This document shows, piece after piece, positions 28,591 through 36,398 of a stretch of 49,314 nucleotides of DNA (its first letter is position 1; every line of letters begins with the position of its first letter). Under the pieces are notes generated by a model. It searched no databases and was not told the origin of the DNA. It saw only the letters and a list, made by a program, of their open reading frames with translations. Made by a program: the position numbers and the translations under genes. The DNA is from Gammaproteobacteria bacterium (GTDB lineage Bacteria; Pseudomonadota; Gammaproteobacteria; Burkholderiales; Nitrosomonadaceae), in contig JAUIIB010000019.1 in assembly GCA_030431985.1 (NCBI GenBank), forward strand, positions 1-49,314. The letters are read 5' to 3'.

Positions 28591-29361
28591 ATGAAGCAAG
28601 AGGGCCTTAAACAAAAAACACAACATGCTAAAGCTGCAATCCTGGCCGGTATTTTTACCGCATCCATGGCTGCAGCCAGCGTACATGCCTATTTTGAGCA
28701 GCAAGATTTTTTCGGTGCCACTTCTCAGTCGGGTGGTATTTTGACGTTTGAAGACACAGCCCCTCAAATACTGACGATCACCGTTGATAACACATCAAAC
28801 TTTAGCGGTATTATTACAGGCTTTGTATTTAACGTTTCGGATACTATCACCAGCGCAACGCTATTATCGCTTACCGATGGTAACGGCAACGACATTTCTT
28901 CATCTTGGGATGTGGCATTTAACGTTAATAACAATATTACGCCAGGCAACAGCACGTTTGACGTTGGCTTCAATACAACAAACGGCATTAACGGTGGTAT
29001 TTACAACGATGGCACAGCCACGAACACTAACAACGCTTTTCCGGATATCGCAACAATTACGCTACAGGTTGAAGCACCTAATCCATGGACTTTTACGGAC
29101 GTTGCTGACGACACGATTCTGCGTACGCAACGGACCGGTGCAAACGGTGAGGGCAGTGATAAAATCACCACCAGCACCAGTAGTGGCAACACCAGCACCA
29201 GTAGTGGCAACACCAGCACCAGTAGTGGCAACACCAGCACCAGTAGCGGCACCACCACAAGTGGCACGACCGTATCTGAGCCTGGCATGCTGATTCTTCT
29301 GGCTATCGGCTTACTCGGTCAAGCATTTGTCTTCAGCAAACGCCGCCGTTTTGGACTGTAA
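28591..29361 (+). CDS. PEP-CTERM-like sorted surface protein
   Basis: The protein has 256 residues. A signal peptide ends near VHA (~residue 33). The middle resembles a beta-sandwich rich in Asn/Thr, as in exported PEP-CTERM proteins. Residues ~193-220 are a low-complexity linker of TSTSSGN repeats. The end has the sorting signal layout: V-S-E-P, then a transmembrane helix (GMLILLAIGLLGQAFVF) and a basic tail SKRRRFGL. VSEP stands where VPEP is usual. Exosortase would cleave here and move the protein to the surface or exopolysaccharide matrix. No exosortase or exopolysaccharide genes lie in the window. AGGAG precedes the ATG. Confidence 0.8.
   Translation: MKQEGLKQKTQHAKAAILAGIFTASMAAASVHAYFEQQDFFGATSQSGGILTFEDTAPQILTITVDNTSNFSGIITGFVFNVSDTITSATLLSLTDGNGNDISSSWDVAFNVNNNITPGNSTFDVGFNTTNGINGGIYNDGTATNTNNAFPDIATITLQVEAPNPWTFTDVADDTILRTQRTGANGEGSDKITTSTSSGNTSTSSGNTSTSSGNTSTSSGTTTSGTTVSEPGMLILLAIGLLGQAFVFSKRRRFGL
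29170..29253 (+). repeat. Four 21-bp tandem repeats in the PEP-CTERM gene
   Basis: The unit ACCAGCACCAGTAGTGGCAAC encodes TSTSSGN. Three copies are identical (29170-29190, 29191-29211, 29212-29232) and the fourth (29233-29253) has two changes. Exact copies suggest recent expansion and possible copy-number variation between strains. Confidence 0.9.
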
Positions 29362-29440
29362 TCAGTTGCGAAACATAGTAGGATCATTTCTACACAGGTT
29401 GTAATTAGTAAACTGATCCACTAAAAGTATCAACAAAGAA

Positions 29441-29470
29441 AATGCGCAATAATTGCGCATTTTCTTTTTA
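29441..29470 (+). terminator. Terminator after the PEP-CTERM-like gene
   Basis: A 9-bp stem, AATGCGCAA (29441-29449) and TTGCGCATT (29453-29461), with a 3-base loop, is followed by TTCTTTTTA. It lies 80 bases after the stop codon and closes the sigma-54 unit. Confidence 0.8.
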
Positions 29471-29531
29471 TACAGAACCACAATCATCGGACTACAATTT
29501 ACTGATTGGTAAAATCATTATTGTCACAAAT

Positions 29532-30617
29532 ATGTCCATGACTGCCCTTACTTCCCCCGGCTTTTCCCAACGCATTAAAAACCTATCCGCATCAATAGTA
29601 TTAATTACAGCAATCGCGAGCTTCTATGCCACTATTCCCTATTACCAAGAATATTTTTCTGAGCAAACGAAGTTTCTGGGTCAAAGTTATAAACACTGGT
29701 ATATTTTAGTCGTTGCAACGTTGATTTACGCATCATGCCTGCTGATATTCTATTTAACCGAACGGTCACCGCACATTTCAAAATCAATATTTTGCCTGCG
29801 TGCTTTGAAACGCATATTTAAATCTCCTTCAACTGTTTGGAAAACAGGATTGCCGTTTGAAGAAAGGCTGGGTTTACTCAGTATTTTACTCAAAGGTTTT
29901 TTTGCGCCACTGATGGTTGTTTGGCTGTTTTCTCACACCGGCAACATGATTAACCATGGCAACCAAATCATTGCCACGCTACAAAGCCCAGAGAGAGAAT
30001 GGCTGGCTTTGTTTAATACCAATGGATACTGGTTTCTGCTAAAGCTAATCATTTTTCTTGATGTATTATTCTTCACTATCGGCTATCTCATTGAATTACC
30101 ATCGCTCAACAATGAAATCAAATCTGTGGACCCCACCATAATCGGCTGGGTCGTCGCGCTGGCCAGCTATCCACCGTTCAACAGTTTGACATCAACTATT
30201 TTTGGCGGATATACCGAGGACTTTCCACAATTTGACGACCCCACCATCCACATCATTATGAACACCGTCATTCTGATCCTCATGGCAATATTCACATCCG
30301 CATCTGTCGCCCTGAATTTCAAAGCCAGCAACTTGACACACCGTGGCATTATCTCACACGGTCCATATCGTTTCGTACGCCACCCAGCTTATGTCTGTAA
30401 AAATCTAGCCTGGTGGATCAGTATCATGCCAGCAGTTGCCATAGCATCGCAAACTTCAATCACATCTACCCTGATAATCATTGGTTCAATGGTCGGATGG
30501 TCTACAATTTATCTCATGCGCGCACTGACTGAAGAGAACCACCTACGTAGCGTAGATAGCGTTTACGATCAGTATAGTAAAAAAGTAAAATACCGATTTA
30601 TTCCAGGCATTATCTAA
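29532..30617 (+). CDS. ICMT/PEMT-like membrane methyltransferase
   Basis: The longest frame (29442) begins inside the terminator stem, so I use ATG 29532, giving 361 residues. Six or more hydrophobic segments make it an integral inner-membrane protein. Near the C-terminus is the pattern of isoprenylcysteine/phospholipid methyltransferases: RGIISHGPYRFVRHPAYVCK, then after a membrane span RALTEENHLRSV and YDQYSKKVKYRFIPG. This half binds S-adenosylmethionine in family members; the target is unknown. The long N-terminal membrane region (~240 residues) is more than the minimal ~200-residue enzyme needs. Confidence 0.75.
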   Translation: MSMTALTSPGFSQRIKNLSASIVLITAIASFYATIPYYQEYFSEQTKFLGQSYKHWYILVVATLIYASCLLIFYLTERSPHISKSIFCLRALKRIFKSPSTVWKTGLPFEERLGLLSILLKGFFAPLMVVWLFSHTGNMINHGNQIIATLQSPEREWLALFNTNGYWFLLKLIIFLDVLFFTIGYLIELPSLNNEIKSVDPTIIGWVVALASYPPFNSLTSTIFGGYTEDFPQFDDPTIHIIMNTVILILMAIFTSASVALNFKASNLTHRGIISHGPYRFVRHPAYVCKNLAWWISIMPAVAIASQTSITSTLIIIGSMVGWSTIYLMRALTEENHLRSVDSVYDQYSKKVKYRFIPGII

Positions 30618-30793
30618 CCGCTTTTCAACATGAAAAGCTCCACTGCAACCCGGCAGATCACCTAACATATCTAATATCGTTGCACGCCAGTTTCTACAAA
30701 ATTGCGCATAATCATTCGCAAAGAAATATTTTTATCCCTCTATTCAGAATAACGGTTTCATTGTCGTAGTAGTAATTTATGGGAATTTATTTG

Positions 30794-30876
30794 TAAAAGG
30801 CCAAACCTGTGAAAACAGGTGACGCAAAGTTTATGGTCTACAGGGTTATACTCCATGATTGCATAACTGCCAGATA
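30794..30876 (+). promoter_or_regulatory. Cyclic di-GMP-I (GEMM) riboswitch
   Basis: The conserved core is clear: GGCCAAACC, then a stem CCTGT-GAAA-ACAGG (30806-30819) with a GNRA tetraloop. It is followed by TGACGCAAAG, the invariant ligand-binding stretch, then TATGGTCTA, TCCATGATTGC and a closing GCC (30869-30871) that pairs with GGC at 30799-30801. It lies ~90 bases before the S8 peptidase start, so it should control that gene by c-di-GMP binding. Whether it turns the gene on or off cannot be told; I see no clear terminator between it and the ATG. Confidence 0.88.
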
Positions 30877-30966
30877 ACGCCACATATTTATTAATATATA
30901 TTTCTGTGTCCGGCAGCTATGTAACGATTTTCATGGACACCCTGTTTGTTCTTTTAGAGGAAAATC

Positions 30967-32910
30967 ATGAAAATCATTACCATTCCTACAACTACCACTG
31001 TTTCTCGCAACAGCTTCAAACCAATATCGAGCCATTCAGGTTTACACGACGACACCTATTCAAATCGGGCATTTGCTATATTTATCTTTTGCATCATCAG
31101 TTTATTCCTCATTACACCGACACAATCGAGTGCAAACGCACCTGATCATGCAAATATTCAAGCCAAGCGTGTTAATTCACCACCCGGCGCAAATCGAAAA
31201 AAACCGAAAAAAACAAAAAAATGGGAAAAAGGACGAATTATGGTTATGCCACGCGCAGGTTTGCCAGCCAAGGCATTTTCTAAAATCCTTGCGGAACACG
31301 ATGGTAAAGCTAAAAAAATAGGTCAGAGCAATCTTTACATTGTTGATTTACCGGCATACACCGAAGAAGGCACTCTTGCACGACTCGCACATCACCCGCA
31401 TCTTAAGTTCGCCGAACTGGACTATGAATTCCAACCAAGCTTGGTTCCGAACGATCAGTATTATGGAAATGCATGGCACTTACCTAAAATTAACGCGCCT
31501 GCGGCCTGGGATTATTCTCAAGGTAACAGCGTTACCATCGCTATTCTGGATACAGGTATTGAAGACGCGCATCCTGATCTGGCCGGCAGAATGGTTCCTG
31601 GCTGGAATTTTTATGATAATAACGCCGATACCACAGACGTACACGGGCACGGCACTGTCGTCGCCGGTGCTGCAGCAGCGTCTACAAACAATAGTATAGG
31701 CGTTGCCGGATTAGCCGGCGACGCAATGATTATGCCGGTACGCATAGCGAGTCCACAAGGCTATGCGTCCGGAAGCACGATAGCACAAGGCCTGATTTGG
31801 GCAGCTGACAATGGGGCTCGCGTTGCCAATATCAGTTACGCTGGAGTGCCGGCCAGCTCAACCATAATCAGTGCATCGGAATATATGAAAAGTAAAAACG
31901 GCCTGGTCATTGTCGCAGCCGGCAATGATGGGATTAATGAGGGCTACACACCTACCGGCACAATGATTCCGGTATCCGCTACCGACAGGAATGATAACTT
32001 AACCAACTGGTCAAGCTATGGTAATTATGTCGCGATGTCCGCACCGGGTGTCGATATATGGTCAACATTTCAAAATGCCGCTTATGGTTATGCTTGGGGA
32101 ACCTCTCTTGCCAGCCCTGTAGTAGCAGGAACGGTTGCGGTAATGATGGCAGCCAACCCTTCAATGCAAAATACCGACATAGAAGCTGCGCTATTTTCCA
32201 CTGCGGTTGATCTCGGTGCAAACGGCCGCGATGCATTTTACGGTTACGGCAGAGTAGATGCAGGCGCTGCAGTTGAGTTAGTCAATACTAATCCAGACCC
32301 GGATCCCGACCCAACAGATGAGGAAGTACCCACCGTATCCATTGTCGATCCTGTTGGCGGTGAAACAGTTTCTGATCTAGTTCCGGTTGACATTGACGCA
32401 TTCGACAATGTCGGTGTAACAGAAACTGAACTATGGGTTGGCAATACCAAAGTTGCCATCGACACTACCGAGCCATTTGCATTTACCTGGGATTCCAATG
32501 GTTCGGTCAATGGTCCGACGCATCTTGTAGTACGCGCAATCGACGCAGCGGGGAATGTCGCTAATTCCGATACTGTGACAGTCAATGTAGACAATTCGGA
32601 AACACCGCCACCCAGCAATGACGATACTGAGCCGCCTGTGATTCAAATTGTTAATCCAGTACCTGGAAATGTATCCGGGCGTGTCACTATTACGGTCAAT
32701 GCCTCTGATAATAACGGTTCTAGCGGTATCGCTTTGTCCATTTATGTCGACAACAAGATAATCTCAAACGGCACAGGCAGTACGCTTAGTACCAAGTGGA
32801 ACACACGTCCGAAACGTATCAAAAAAGGCTTGCATGTGATTGACGTCGTTGCTGTCGACGCTGCAGGAAACACTTCAACAGTTTCTGTAACGGTGAATGT
32901 CGTTAAATAG
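30967..32910 (+). CDS. Subtilisin-like serine protease (S8) with Ig-like C-terminal domains
   Basis: The protein has 647 residues. A Sec signal (hydrophobic stretch ~residues 35-57) has an unusually long N-region. A basic, lysine-rich linker and an I9-like propeptide follow. The S8 domain (~residues 165-435) has all catalytic residues: D195 in ILDTGIEDAHPDL, H228 in HGHGTVVAG, and S380 in GTSLASPV, with the oxyanion Asn in VAAGNDG. A DPDPDPTDEE linker leads to two Ig-like beta domains (~residues 450-550 and 560-645), each ending in DAAGN. It should act outside the cell or at the surface. Behind the c-di-GMP riboswitch, its likely job is c-di-GMP-dependent processing of surface proteins, which is an inference. 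Confidence 0.92.
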   Translation: MKIITIPTTTTVSRNSFKPISSHSGLHDDTYSNRAFAIFIFCIISLFLITPTQSSANAPDHANIQAKRVNSPPGANRKKPKKTKKWEKGRIMVMPRAGLPAKAFSKILAEHDGKAKKIGQSNLYIVDLPAYTEEGTLARLAHHPHLKFAELDYEFQPSLVPNDQYYGNAWHLPKINAPAAWDYSQGNSVTIAILDTGIEDAHPDLAGRMVPGWNFYDNNADTTDVHGHGTVVAGAAAASTNNSIGVAGLAGDAMIMPVRIASPQGYASGSTIAQGLIWAADNGARVANISYAGVPASSTIISASEYMKSKNGLVIVAAGNDGINEGYTPTGTMIPVSATDRNDNLTNWSSYGNYVAMSAPGVDIWSTFQNAAYGYAWGTSLASPVVAGTVAVMMAANPSMQNTDIEAALFSTAVDLGANGRDAFYGYGRVDAGAAVELVNTNPDPDPDPTDEEVPTVSIVDPVGGETVSDLVPVDIDAFDNVGVTETELWVGNTKVAIDTTEPFAFTWDSNGSVNGPTHLVVRAIDAAGNVANSDTVTVNVDNSETPPPSNDDTEPPVIQIVNPVPGNVSGRVTITVNASDNNGSSGIALSIYVDNKIISNGTGSTLSTKWNTRPKRIKKGLHVIDVVAVDAAGNTSTVSVTVNVVK

Positions 32911-32986
32911 ATTGATACGAAACAAATAAACAATTAAGAAAGCGGGGGCTCATCCCTTCTGGCTATGATTACCCGCTTACAACACA

Positions 32987-34636
32987 CTAATCATCTGAAT
33001 CAATCATAACCTGATTGCGCCCCTTCTTCTTCGCCTGATAAAGCGCCTGATCAGCAGCATCACTGACACTTTTTACATCAGGATAATGCGCGATATCCGC
33101 AATACCACAACTGAAAGTAACCTTGAATTCCTTGTTATCACTCATGTGCATGAGACGCGAAAATACCTTACGTATTTCATCAATTACTTTAGCAGCTTCA
33201 GGTGCATTTGTATCCGTCATAATTACCGCGAATTCTTCGCCACCATAACGACCCACAATATCCGTACCTCTTAGTCGTTGCTTGAGGAGCCGTGCCAGAC
33301 TCTTAAGAACACGGTCGCCCGCTGCATGACCATAGGTGTCGTTCACTTCTTTAAAAAAATCAACGTCAACCATTGCAAATGACAACGGTGTTTTCAATCG
33401 ATTTGAACGTACGATCTCGCGTCCCAGCTGTTCTTTAATTGCGGTATGGTTAAATAAACCGGTTAATCCATCTCGAACCATAAGTCCGCGCAATAGTCGA
33501 GCGCGACGAACACGCATGGTAACGGCAGTTATCAGTTGTTTGGGATCAATCGGTTTTACCAAAAAATCATCACCCGCCAGGCACATTGCTTCAGACTGGG
33601 TATTGAAGTCGCTTTCTGAAGACAGATAAACAATCGGCACATTGAGCAGTCCGTCAATTTGGCGAATCACTTTTGCGATCTCGACACCGTTACACTCTGG
33701 TAAATATACGTCTATTAAAATCACATCCGGATTGAATTCCAGCAGCGTCTTCATGATTGCATTCGTTCTATCTACCGTTCTAACAACCATACCGGACAAC
33801 TCAAGTACTGCAGCATGATATGCCAGTACGCCTTCGCTATCATCAATTATTAGAACACGGTAAGGCTCCTGTGTTTGCGGTACAGCAAATGAATCAAGTT
33901 GGTCGATAAGCTCTGTAGAATTAATCGGCTTCGTCAGGTACGCAATACTACCCGCACGCACTGCTTCCAACCGAATAGTCAGGTCATCATTGGAAGAAAT
34001 AAACATGACCAATACCGGCTCAGGCATCTCCTGTTGAACTTCTTTCATAATGCAAATACCGGCCATAGCATCATTCGAGGATTCTACATTCATCAATACG
34101 ATAGCATTTGGCGATTTCCTAATTGCAGCACGAAAATCCTCCGGCCTAACGAAAACTTCAACCTCGTAGCCATAATAACTGACCTGCAATGCTAGCTCTT
34201 GCGCGGCCTCATGATCATCATCCACAACAAATACATGACATGCTTCCTCTGAGTCTATTAGATTGTCATTTAATTTCTGAGCGACAACCCTGGCAAGATC
34301 TGGCGCCGGATTCGACACCAAAAGATTCAATTCTTTTATTTGAACGTCAATTTCCTCACGTAACTCGTCTAACGGTACTTTACTGCGTAATGATTCTTTT
34401 AATGCCTGTTCGAGTGCATCCGCAGCATGACATAGTTCATTAAAACCAAACGTTTTACAAGATCCCGCCAAACCATGAGCTTTACGATGGGTAACCGCAA
34501 GCGCTTCTATATGCCATTCATTCTGTAGCTGGTGCCATGATGCTTCTAAATCTTTAATTTTCTCAGGCAACTCTTTTATAAACGCATCCGCCAGAAATTG
34601 CATTTTCTCCTGAAAATCCGCTACAGAACTATTCAT
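32987..34636 (-). CDS. Hpt-REC-REC-GGDEF diguanylate cyclase (PleD-like)
   Basis: The protein has 549 residues and no membrane segments. Residues ~1-110 are an Hpt domain with phosphoacceptor H54 in KAHGLAGSCKTFGF. REC1 (~137-250) has VFVVDDD but carries Asn where the phosphorylated Asp should be (IVLMNVESS), so it is probably not phosphorylated. REC2 (~262-375) keeps VLIIDDS and the acceptor Asp in LIDVYLP. The GGDEF domain (~385-545) has an active RYGGEEF and an RGTD I-site five residues before it, so it should be product-inhibited. It makes c-di-GMP. It is convergent with the riboswitch-controlled protease gene. The partner kinase is not in the window. Confidence 0.9.
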   Translation of the reverse strand: MNSSVADFQEKMQFLADAFIKELPEKIKDLEASWHQLQNEWHIEALAVTHRKAHGLAGSCKTFGFNELCHAADALEQALKESLRSKVPLDELREEIDVQIKELNLLVSNPAPDLARVVAQKLNDNLIDSEEACHVFVVDDDHEAAQELALQVSYYGYEVEVFVRPEDFRAAIRKSPNAIVLMNVESSNDAMAGICIMKEVQQEMPEPVLVMFISSNDDLTIRLEAVRAGSIAYLTKPINSTELIDQLDSFAVPQTQEPYRVLIIDDSEGVLAYHAAVLELSGMVVRTVDRTNAIMKTLLEFNPDVILIDVYLPECNGVEIAKVIRQIDGLLNVPIVYLSSESDFNTQSEAMCLAGDDFLVKPIDPKQLITAVTMRVRRARLLRGLMVRDGLTGLFNHTAIKEQLGREIVRSNRLKTPLSFAMVDVDFFKEVNDTYGHAAGDRVLKSLARLLKQRLRGTDIVGRYGGEEFAVIMTDTNAPEAAKVIDEIRKVFSRLMHMSDNKEFKVTFSCGIADIAHYPDVKSVSDAADQALYQAKKKGRNQVMIDSDD

Positions 34637-35135
34637 AATAGATTATCCATTTGCAAATAATTGTTGATGCCTCTGCCAGTACCCAAGAAATCGGTTTGTT
34701 TGGAATCATATATTTATCTTAACCGGATTTTTACACTCATCAATCGCTTATCGTTAATTTTGTGCTACTAACATTAGCTTTATCCACTATATATCCAAGA
34801 GAAAGACGTGCAAGCAATACTGAAAAGTATTTTTCTCGTCTCAACAGTCCAATTGTAACATTAAGACTTTCATATATTTAAATGATTTAACAAAGCGCAA
34901 AGCGGATTTAAATCAATAAGTGAAGCGTATGACCTTTGTAGCCACAATTCTTTACCCGAAATCTTTTCGGATGAAAACACCGCAGAATCTACAAATAGAA
35001 AGCTCTGAGCATCCTGTCAACCTCCCCAAAGAAATCGATTTAACACTGAATACATCAATCCACAAACATCACGGTTTATAATATTTACACAAAAGTATTC
35101 ATCAAAATAAATTCATTAGGCTCAATCATTACATC
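34637..35135. other. Divergent intergenic region, ~500 bases, no supported gene
   Basis: This AT-rich stretch lies between the GGDEF gene (minus) and the uspA-like gene (plus) and should hold both promoters. A plus-strand frame from ATG 34929 to TAA 35081 could encode 50 residues but has no good ribosome-binding site and no recognisable features, so I do not call it. No hairpin or repeat stood out. Confidence 0.3.
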
Positions 35136-35582
35136 ATGCATGACTATAAAAAATTTCTTGTTGCAATTGATTTTTCTGATTCTAAAAACAAAGTTGTTAA
35201 ACAAGCCAAACACCTTGCACAAATATTTAACGCCGAATTACATGCCATACATGTTCTGGACAATATTCCGATGCCAGACATGCCCTATGGCACATTGATT
35301 TCGCTCGAAACACCATCAGATGACATCATGTTACAGACTGAAAAAAATAAATTTATTCACACTTGCGAGTCCATGGAAATTCTTCCTTCCACTCGCTGGC
35401 TAATATGGGGAACGCCACAAGATGAAATTACCCGGCTCGCGCAGCAGGAGAGGTTTGATCTGATTATTATTGGCTCACATGGCCGACACGGACTTGCCAT
35501 GCTCATGGAGTCGACAGCCAAGAATGTTATCTTTCATGCAGAATGCGACGTATTAACCGTACATTTACAAGATAGTGAATAA
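35136..35582 (+). CDS. Universal stress protein (UspA family)
   Basis: The protein has 148 residues with the single Usp fold: KKFLVAIDFSD at the start and DLIIIGSHGRHGLAMLME near the end. The ATP-binding pattern G-x2-G-x9-G-S/T is not fully kept: the first GxxG (GSHG) is present but the last Gly is replaced (MESTAKNVI). It may therefore bind nucleotide weakly or not at all. Its gene ends 9 bases from the convergent bamD stop. Usp proteins help survival under starvation and stress. Confidence 0.85.
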   Translation: MHDYKKFLVAIDFSDSKNKVVKQAKHLAQIFNAELHAIHVLDNIPMPDMPYGTLISLETPSDDIMLQTEKNKFIHTCESMEILPSTRWLIWGTPQDEITRLAQQERFDLIIIGSHGRHGLAMLMESTAKNVIFHAECDVLTVHLQDSE

Positions 35583-35591
35583 TCACCCACG

Positions 35592-36398
35592 TCACCAAAA
35601 TTTCCACCAAGGCGGGGTTTCAGTCTCGTGTATTTCTTGTAAAAACTCACTTTCCGGAAAATTTTGCTTTAATACGCGTTCTGCATCGTCACTCAAGTCA
35701 CGCATACCGAGTGCGTTATAGGCTTGCGACATGAGAAATAAAGCTTCCTCAGTTGCTGGTGTACGCGGATATTCACTGACCGCATATTGCGCCCGATTTG
35801 CAGCTGCAATATATGCCTTACGTTTCATATAGTAACGAGCCACATGAACTTCATTCATCGCGATAACATTCAACAAATGCGCCATACGTTGCCGCGAATC
35901 CGGCGCATATTTGCTATCCGGAAAACGCCTCACCAATTCTCTGAAATCATCAAATGACTCCCGCGAGGCTTTGGAGTCACGCTCACTCATATCCTGTTTT
36001 AGCGGACCAATCATAAACATCCTTGCATAGCCCCAATTATCATGATAATTGGCCAGCCCCTTGATATAATATGCATAATCGACATTGGGATGGTTAGGAT
36101 GGAGCTTCATAAAACGATCAGCCGCAGCAATTGCCGATGCCGGCTCACGGTCTTTGTAGTGAGCGTAGGCAATTTCGAGTTGCGCCTGCTGAGCATAGCG
36201 CCCGTAGGGATATCGTGCTTCCAGTGCTTCAAGTAACTCGATAGCCTGATCGTAACTACCAACACTCAATTTTTCTTTCGCTTCTGAATAAAATTTATTT
36301 GCTGACCAGTTTGTTTTATCTTCTTCTGCCTTCGGCAAGAACTCACAAGCTGATAGTGCCGTAAGCACCACCAAAACAAAAATCAAGCGACTTAACAT
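35592..36398 (-). CDS. bamD: Outer membrane assembly lipoprotein BamD
   Basis: BamD is an essential lipoprotein of the BAM complex that inserts beta-barrel proteins into the outer membrane. I use ATG 36398 instead of the longer frame from 36428 because the lipoprotein signal begins there (MLSRLIFVLVVLTALSAC, lipobox LSAC, Cys ~18). This gives 268 residues, close to the family norm. TPR-like helices include YDQAIELLEALEARYPYGRY, DRFMKLHPNHPNVDYAYYI and RYYMKRKAYIAAANRAQY. Its start codon overlaps that of the divergent rluD; the same divergent pair is found in E. coli and relatives. Confidence 0.92.
   Translation of the reverse strand: MLSRLIFVLVVLTALSACEFLPKAEEDKTNWSANKFYSEAKEKLSVGSYDQAIELLEALEARYPYGRYAQQAQLEIAYAHYKDREPASAIAAADRFMKLHPNHPNVDYAYYIKGLANYHDNWGYARMFMIGPLKQDMSERDSKASRESFDDFRELVRRFPDSKYAPDSRQRMAHLLNVIAMNEVHVARYYMKRKAYIAAANRAQYAVSEYPRTPATEEALFLMSQAYNALGMRDLSDDAERVLKQNFPESEFLQEIHETETPPWWKFW

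Noticed and set aside
29170..29253. Short regular repeats as a CRISPR array
   Set aside because: Units are contiguous with no spacers, in frame, and encode a Ser/Thr linker inside a gene.
29442..29531. Upstream start of the methyltransferase at 29442
   Set aside because: That ATG is inside the terminator stem of the PEP-CTERM gene; ATG 29532 is more likely.
30906..31145. Plus-strand 79-codon frame overlapping the protease start
   Set aside because: It is in another frame of the protease gene, whose catalytic residues establish the real frame.
34929..35081. A 50-codon frame before the uspA-like gene
   Set aside because: No ribosome-binding site, no recognisable motif, and composition like the surrounding AT-rich region.
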